Both the position numbers and the translations under genes were made by a program. Of a stretch of 64,000 nt of DNA, positions 57,497 to 64,000 are shown in pieces; positions within the stretch are counted from its first letter, which is position 1; every line of letters starts with the position of its first letter. The stretch comes from Zizania palustris (taxonomy: Eukaryota; Streptophyta; Magnoliopsida; Poales; Poaceae), in assembly GCA_019279435.1 (NCBI GenBank), contig JAAALK010000079.1:85430162-85494161 (forward strand), read 5' to 3'. The notes under the pieces were generated by a model, which was not told the DNA's origin, did no database searches, and saw only the letters and a program-made list of their open reading frames with translations.

Positions 57497-58793
57497 TGAG
57501 AAACCAAGGGTTGGTTTCGGAGTCTGCGATGAGTGATTGATATATTTTATCCTCTGATTCGAAGGGGTCCCTCCGAAGGGGTTCGGAGGCTGTTTCATCG
57601 AAGGGTTCGGTGGGCTCTGGTTGCTGCAGCTGTTGCAGCGGAGTGTGCCTATCGGAGGGGTCCGACAGTACACGATGACTGGGTTGTACCGAAGGTCTCG
57701 GTACTTTGGGCGGTACACCGGAGTGTGTGCTGAAGGTTGCTTACCCGGAGAGGTCTTCGGGGTACTGGATACACTTGTCTGTTTGTCTGTGGTGCGCAGG
57801 TGCCTTCGGAGGCGACGACCGGTTCGTAGCAAGTGAACCTGGGTCAAGCGGGAGGCTTGATGCTAGGGGAGCAGGGAGCTCCGTCATGAAGGCTGCGAAG
57901 GGGTCGAGGTCGGACCTCAGGTCGAGGTGCGCTAGGAGAAGGCAGTAAGTGCGGAGTGTGACTCCGGGTGAAGGTACTCCGAGATGAAGTCCTCGGAGGC
58001 GAGGCACTTCGAAGGGTACTCCGAATGGAGTGACTTCAGAGTATGGTGGACTAAGTCCTCAGCAATGAGGCATGGTGTTCGAAGTGTGCTCTAGAGGGAG
58101 ACACTCGAAGGTATACCCGACGAAGGTCTCAGAAGTCGAGGTGCATCGAAGGCATGGTCCGGGTGAGGATCGTCGAGGAGTGTGCTCGGGGAGAGACACT
58201 ACGACGAAGTGCTCATGGAATGCTTCATGCGGAGGCCTTGGACGAAGAAGGGACTTCGAAGGGTGGTACTCTGAAGGTGGGGCTTCAGAGTGAAGCAGGC
58301 TTCGGAGTGAAGCTGGCTTCTCTGGAGTGAAGCAGGCTTCAGAGTGAAGCAGGCTTCGGAGCGAAGCTGGCTCCAGAGCGAGGCTGGCTCCGGAGTGAGG
58401 CTGACTTGAGGTACTTCGGCCATGCATGGCTTCGGTACACGGACTGACGGAGTTCGAGCTGGGAGAAGCTGCGAAGCCGTAGTGGTCCACTCTGAAGGGG
58501 TTGGTGCGAAGGCCCAAGGGCTTTGACGGCTTCGGCTCAAAACCGTCACTGTATCGAAGGCTGACTTCGGTGAAGCGAAGGCCATCAGGCTCAAGGCTTC
58601 TCACCGAAGCTACCGCACCCCTCGCGTGCGAAGGGGGGCTTCAGAGCTGTAAAATACCTCCAAACCAGAACTTCGAAGGGTGTGTTTGAAGCCTGTTCCG
58701 TAGAAGACAGAATTAAAACAGAAGACTATTTTTAGTCTGAAATTTTAAAAGCTCCCATTCACCCCCCCTCTGGTCACCGTTTCCGGTCCAACA
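57497..58793 (+). repeat. Left LTR of unit 2 copia
   Basis: 1297 bp, TGAGAAACC...GGTCCAACA, after polypurine tract AAGGGGGAGAT. Rich in GAAG and TTCGAAG words; short tandem repeats of GAAGCAGGCTTC type at about 58280-58410. Confidence 0.8.
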
Positions 58794-58795
58794 AT

Positions 58796-58806
58796 TGGTA
58801 TCAGAG
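58796..58806 (+). other. Primer binding site, initiator Met tRNA
   Basis: TGGTATCAGAG begins three bases after the LTR end at 58793. Confidence 0.88.
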
Positions 58807-58857
58807 AGGGTTAAGATCACCAGTTGACCTTAACCGGTTTTGTGATCTGTTGGCGAC

Positions 58858-61320
58858 ATTGACAGAGTTAGTAAAATACCTCTGTTCAATGGGACTGATT
58901 TTGCATACTGGAAGGTGTGCATGGAGGCTTACTTGCTAAGCCAAGGAAATGCAATTTGGGAGATTGTGGACTCACAATACTCCATCCCTTAAACTCACAC
59001 CTCTCAAACAGAGAAGGATCAGTATAATGCCAACTCCAAGGCAAGAAATATACTGTTCATTGGTTTGAGTAGAAGTGAGTTTGATTGGGTGCAGCACCTT
59101 AGGACAGCTAGGGAAATTTGGACCACTCTCACTATTTTTCAGGAGGGCTCTACTCAGATTAAGGCCAGGCACCGAAGCACATATAATCAACAGTATCAGC
59201 TATTTGTGCAGGCACCTGGTGAATCTATAGATGCCATGTTTTCTCGCTTTGATGCAATAGTGAGTAACTTGCGGTCCAACGGGACGCTTGCTTACAATGA
59301 TCATGATAGGGCTATCAAGCTTCTCTATGCTCTTGATTGTAGCATATGGGAAGTGAAGATATCCAGTATTGAGGAGTCCGCAGGTTATGACACATTGACC
59401 TGTGATGAGCTCGTCAGCAAGTTGAAGTCCATAGAGATTGCCAAGGCATCTCTTGCAGTGCACAGAAACTCTTTGCCACAGCCATTGGCATTAGTTTCTA
59501 GCACTAGCCGTGGCACCACTGTAGAACCAAGCACATCTGGCACTTGTGTTCTTGCAGATGGTTTTGCTTTGTCCTCCCTGGTCTCCGTCACTAAGGAGCA
59601 GGTGGATACTATGGATGATGATGAGCTTGCTCTCATTGCCAGAAGGTTCACCCGTTTTCACCATGAGAGACGGGATCAGAGGAGAAGTGGTTTTAGTGGT
59701 TGCTTTGAGTGTGGCGACACTTCTCACATCAAGACCAATTGCCCAAAACTCAAGAAGAGAGATGAGAGTGAGTGCCCCAAATACCACAAAAAGGAGAGGA
59801 AACCCTTTGTGAAGGGCAAGCACGGCAAGGTGGCTAAGAGGGTAGCCAAAGCCACTTCCAGAGCATTTGTTGCTGCTCTCAGCGACATCGACACTTCCTC
59901 AACTGAGGAGTCGAGCTCTGAGGAGGAGGAGTCTCTAAGGAAGGAGGAGAAGAAGGACAAGAAGGGACGAGATTTCACCGGCCTTTGCTTCATGGCCGAC
60001 AGCGATCACAGCGGCGATGAGCTTGACTCATCTGAGGTACCTCTATCCTATGACCAGCTTTCAATTAAATTAGATGAGCTGAATGAAGTAGTTCTTGGTC
60101 AGGATAGATTACTTGTGCAAGCCGCTAGAGATAGAAAAGACCTTAGACTTATGCTAGAATCTGTTTCTACTGATTATGCCATGCTCAAGTCTAGGGTTAA
60201 TGATGCTGAATGTGAATCTTGCACTGTTGTCATGGGAGAGCTTGCTCAGTTGCGCTCTGTGCATGCTCAAACTCTTTCTGAGCTTGAGACTACACAGAAG
60301 CAGCTTTTGTTGGTGGATTCTAGTCCTCTTGTTTTAAATGAATGCATGAACTGCCCCTTATTACGTGAGAGCATTGATCTACGTGATAAGCATGTTTAGG
60401 ATTTAGAGGCTAGATTGGAGAGGGCCAGTAGTTCTAAGGATGTGCAACCTGTGTGTGACACTTGCATTACCCTTAAGGACCAGCTAGGCACTGTTAGAGA
60501 GCGAGCTGAAAACCTCATGACTGAAAATGAATACCTTCTTTCAGTGGTTAACAAATGCAGTGAGGGAAAGGGTAGGATGGACTTGCTCTTGGCCAAGACC
60601 AAGATGTGTGCTGACAGGGCAAGGTTAGCTCTGGGTTTGGGTTTTGAGAGGATTTCCTCAAACAGTGAGAACAAAACTATTTTTACCTCTCCCACTACCT
60701 TGGAGAAAGAAAGAACCCTGTTAGAAACTCCATCAGCCAAAAAGCCTACCCAGAATCCAAAGAAAACCACTCCTCCTGCCAAGAAAATCCCTCCCAAGAA
60801 AACCACTCAGCAGAAGCCCAAGGAGCCTGTGAGGATTGCTCCTATGACCCATGAGAGTGCCCCTAGGAGAGTTTTTCATTGTTCCTACTGTCAGAGGGCG
60901 GGTCATCTAGTTGGGTTCTGTTTTCGTCGCATCAAGGATGAGTGACGCTCTCAGACGATGAGGTTCCAGAACATGCACTACCCATCTTTAGGTATGCATG
61001 AGTCTGAGTTTTACTCTCGTCCTGTTTTCGAGGCTCCTCGTGCTTCTCGGAGAGGTTTTGCTCCTCGAGGTGTTCACCATGTTCCATATGGTGGTAGACC
61101 CCGGGCGAGTAGCTTTGTACCTCGTCAGAGTAGGAGACCTCGTCATGCTTTTAGATCACAGCATATAGGTAGACCTCGCACTTTGCATCATTCTGATTAT
61201 CCTGTGCGCAGACAGTCTACGTTTATTGTGCCTACTACTCGTATCACTCAGTGCTGGATGCCTCGTCATATCATCACTCACCCTAGCACTGAGCGATCGA
61301 GATTTTCTTATCATGTGTAG
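58858..61320 (+). pseudogene. Gag of unit 2 copia, start codon lost
   Basis: ATT at 58858-58860 stands where ATG is expected. In one phase follow the N-terminal domain (TDFAYWKVCMEAYLLSQ), a TAA at 58990-58992, the Gag core (REIWTTLTIFQEGSTQIKAR), CCHC knuckle 1 CFECGDTSHIKTNC, an acidic serine stretch, and a coiled coil with CxxC pairs. Then come a TAG at 60397-60399, knuckle 2 CSYCQRAGHLVGFC, a TGA at 60943-60945 and an Arg/His-rich tail to TAG 61318-61320. That last TAG is also the gag end in unit 0 and is followed in the same phase by protease, the arrangement described for soybean SIRE1, where a stop is suppressed to make Gag-Pol. Confidence 0.78.
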
Positions 61321-62852
61321 GCGGCAGATCGAGGCTTGGAGGGCACGTGGATCATGGACTCCGGTTGTTCGCGCCATATGACCGAAGATGCAGCATAGTT
61401 CTCCAGCCTCACCACAATCAAGCAAAGGGAACATATCACCTTCGGGAACAATCGAAGGAGTAGAGTGAAAGGTAAAGGTGTGGTAAGAATTAACTCGAAT
61501 TTCACTCTCAAAGATGTTGCTTTGGTTGAGAATTTGAGATACAACTTGCTTTCTGTATCTCAATTGCTTGATGAGGGCTTCGAAGTGCGATTCCATCGCG
61601 ATACTTCGCAAGTACTCAATTCTGATGGTGTTGTGGTTTGTAAGATCTTTAGAGTTGGGAGAGTTTCTGGAGCTGATTTTTCTGAGTCATCTGGTTCTTC
61701 TCATTGTCTTGTTGCACATTCTACTTCTGAGCTTTGGAAGTGGCTTAGGAGACTAGGGCATATGAGCTTTGAGTTGCTCGCTCGTCTGAGTGCCCTAGGT
61801 CTGATCCGAGGATTGCCCAAGCTCAAGTTTGAGAAGAATTTAGTTTGCGCTCCTTGTCGACATGGAAAAATGATTGTCGCTTCGCACTCGCCAGTCACCA
61901 CAGTGATGACTGAACAACCCGGAGAACTTCTCCACATGGACACTGTAGGTCCTTCTCGAGTTAGTTCTTTAGGCGGCAAGTGGTATGTGTTAGTCATTGT
62001 CGACGATTTCTCTCGCTACTCTTGGGTCTTCTTTCTTGCCAGCAAGGATGAAGTGTTCTCACACTTTTGGATCTTGGCTTTGAGACTTTTCACTGAACTC
62101 CCTGGTGCATTGAAATTCATTCGAAGTGATAATGGCACTGAATTCAAGAACAGTCTCTTTGTTGACTTTTGCATGGAGCATGGCATAGAACATCAATTCT
62201 CTGCTCCGCGGGTTCCTCAACAGAACGGTGTTGTTGAGAGAAAGAACCACACTTTGGTTGAGATGGCTAGGACGATGCTCGATGAGCACAGGACTCCTAG
62301 AAAATTCTGGGCTGAGGCCATGAACACTGCTTGTTACATCTCAAACCGAATCTTCTTGCGCTCAATTTTGAATTTGACATCTTATGAGCTACGTTTTGGG
62401 AGACAGCCCAAGGTTACTCATCTTCGAGTTTTTGGATGTCGTTGCTTTATCCTAAAACGTGGTAATTTTGATAAATTTGAGTCGCGTTCTTCTGACGGGA
62501 TCTTTTGGGTTACACTACACATGGTCATTCTTATCATGTTTATAATTTGGAGACTAACACTGTCATCGAGTCATGTGATGTGACTTTTGATGAATCAACC
62601 CCCTCTGTTAGTTCTGCTCTTGAACAGGCAAATGAACACGATATGGAACAGACTATCTTCAAAGAAGAAGATCCCGGTGATTTCGAGGATGAACCCCTAC
62701 TACCCTTGACATCAACCCCCGAAGATGACCCCGCTTCGACCACTTCGGCACAAGGCCCTGAAGCAACTACCTCGACATCGGTCATCTTGGACCACTTCAA
62801 CGCACAAGTTGAGGGGGAGACTGCATCTCGCCGCGAGGCTAGACCTCTCTGA
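61321..62852 (+). pseudogene. Protease and integrase of unit 2 copia; RT missing
   Basis: In phase with gag: protease WIMDSGCSRHMT, a TAG for Trp at 61396-61398, then an open frame from 61465 through ELWKWLRRLGHMSFEL, CAPCRHGKM, LHMDTVGPS, IRSDNGTEF and NGVVERKNHT, so the integrase DDE residues are all present. The first His of the HHCC motif is replaced by Leu (WLRRLGH for WHRRLGH). A T lost from a T-run near 62494 (unit 0 keeps five Ts) shifts the frame. The linker continues at 62505 (GYTTHGHSYHVYNLETNT) to a stop at 62852, after FNAQVEGETASRREA, where related elements would go on into RT. Confidence 0.8.
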
Positions 62853-63513
62853 TTACTAGCGAAGCGCTGTCTCTGTGCTAAATCGAAGCCCGTTTTCTTC
62901 CCGTGTCAAAGTCCTCAGCGAAGTCTGTTCAGTGTGCGTATAGACCTTTGAAGTACGAAGCCTAGCACCAGTTGCTGTCATTGAGTATTTGATCGAAGTC
63001 CTCAGGGGAAGTCCGCTCTTGCGAAGGGTGAAGTGCGAAGCCTGCTCGAAGCCACCCTGTGTGCGGAGCCTGCACTGACTTAGTAGAGCTGATCGAAGTC
63101 CTCAGGGGAAGTCCGCTCTTGCGAAGGGTGAAGTGTGAAGCCTACTCGAAGGCACCCTGTGTGCGGAGCCTGCACTGACTTAGCAGAGCTGATCGAAGTC
63201 CTCAGGGGAAGTCCGCTCTTGCGAAGGGTGAAGTGCGAAGCCTGCTCGAAGGCACCCTGTGTGCGGAGCCTGCACTGACTTAGCAGAGCTGAATTTTCGA
63301 AGTTGTGGGTGGAGGGAAGTCTTCTTGGCTTCGAACTTTTGCTCCTTGCGAAGCCTATTTTCGGAGCTGTAAAATACCTCCGAACCAGAACTTCGAAGGG
63401 TGTGTTCGAAGCCTGTTCCGCAGAAGACAGAATTAAAACAGAAGGCTATTTTTAGTCTGAAATTTTAAAAGCTCCCATTCAAACCCCCTCTGGTCGCCGT
63501 TTCCGGTCCAACA
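62843..63513 (+). repeat. Right LTR-like end of unit 2 copia, with 100-bp repeats
   Basis: Three tandem copies of a 100-bp unit (GATCGAAGTCCTCAGGGG...) start at 62991, 63091 and 63191. From about 63370 the sequence matches the left LTR to TCCAACA at 63513. The part before that has no counterpart in the left LTR. Confidence 0.72.
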
Positions 63514-64000
63514 AAAAGCATACAAATTAGTATTGGTTGGAGAACCTATTAAAATGATATATTATTATTTGTTGAATAAGCGGCACTAATGTGTTATCCC
63601 TTTCATCCCGATGAACAACAACGGATTGAAAACCGGTACCAATGAGAGGTTTTGAATCGATAGTAACATAATGTTCTCTATTAGTTTTGAGTAGGATATA
63701 AAGAGTAGTTTGTGCAAGATTAGTTAGAAAAAGATATATTCATTAGTTACAATTAGATGATTTATACGATCTAGCTTCTAGTAAGCACCGTAGATTTCTC
63801 TATAAAACCACATTAACTCTACAAAGACCTTTAATTAGTTACCACTATCATAGTTAGGGATGGATATGGATGTTAGAATATCTGAATTATCCGTATTCGT
63901 ATTCGAATAACTGTAAATATGGATATCCGTATTCGTATCCGAATTAAATATGGATGACATTCAGAAACATTCGAATTTGTTTTACAAATGTGGATATGGA
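63514..64000 (+). repeat. Start of segmental duplication unit 3
   Basis: AAAAGCATACAAATTAGTATTGG opens a third copy of the unit. The Ac-like hAT starts again at 63855 (TAGGGATGGA after ATCATAGT) and runs off the window. By analogy another ELIP copy may lie 4 kb or more downstream; this is inference. Confidence 0.85.

Larger units (their letters stand above)
45990..63513 (+). repeat. Segmental duplication unit 2 (contains ELIP-B)
   Basis: Begins AAAAGCATACAAATTAGTATTGG and is followed at 63514 by the same start again. It is the more compact copy at 17.5 kb and ends in the copia complex that also ends unit 0. Confidence 0.85.
57497..63513 (+). mobile_element. RT-less copia element (SIRE/Maximus type), unit 2 copy
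   Basis: Left LTR 57497-58793, primer site, gag, then protease and integrase; after the integrase linker the sequence passes straight into an LTR-like 3' part that ends at 63513. Reverse transcriptase and RNase H are absent. The two terminal regions share only their last ~150 bp. Same structure as 5645-9411, but without the gypsy insertion and the two extra deletions. Not capable of moving without help. Confidence 0.82.

Noticed and set aside
62991..63290. Regular 100-bp repeats resembling an array
   Set aside because: Directly adjacent units without spacers, inside an LTR of a plant element; tandem repeat, not CRISPR.

Overview
The window looks like nuclear DNA of a grass, probably a PACMAD-clade species; the species cannot be fixed from the sequence. 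Reasons: nested Ty1/copia and Ty3/gypsy elements with initiator-tRNA primer sites, CACTA and Ac-like hAT transposons, a Tourist-type MITE, and two single-intron genes for early light-induced protein (ELIP), a thylakoid photoprotection protein. About nine tenths of the window is transposable element or transposon debris; the two ELIP genes are the only host genes I can support.

The backbone is a tandem segmental duplication. Unit 0 ends at 9411, unit 1 runs 9412-45989, unit 2 runs 45990-63513, and unit 3 starts at 63514 and leaves the window. Units 1 and 2 share this order: AT-rich spacer, an Ac-like hAT with four ~500-bp internal repeats, a short upstream segment, the ELIP promoter and gene, a transposon-rich downstream region with a small TNP2-like remnant and a MITE, and a CACTA-like element. 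Units 0 and 2 then end in the same reverse-transcriptase-less copia element of SIRE/Maximus type. Unit 1 instead keeps a stretch with a different hAT. Unit 1 is twice as long as unit 2 because it took later insertions.

Left to right: 1-5644 is the 5' part of a Tekay-like gypsy element (minus strand), inserted in the left LTR of the unit 0 copia (5645-9411). Unit 1 follows: hAT (9753-12117), a decayed minus-strand copia (12217-19197), and a second copia (19219-35504) that is split within its RNase H region by an 11-kb SIRE-type element (23734-34802). Then come the ELIP-A promoter (35505-35834), a 2.5-kb CACTA element (35835-38333) lying between the TATA box and the gene, ELIP-A (38456-39161), and its downstream region to 45989. 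Unit 2 holds a right-truncated hAT, a 1.3-kb hAT (48715-50017) in the upstream region, an uninterrupted promoter and ELIP-B (50307-51020), the downstream region, and a damaged copia complex (56628-63513).

The main biological interest is the ELIP array. The two proteins are almost identical, and all coding differences I see change amino acids. The promoters have diverged by transposition: three independent insertions fall within about 20 bp, two of them at the same nucleotide in different paralogues, and in copy A a CACTA element separates TATA box from gene. Copy B keeps a compact promoter with an overlapping DRE/ABRE motif. I found no unknown multi-gene system; the novelty is in structure and regulation.
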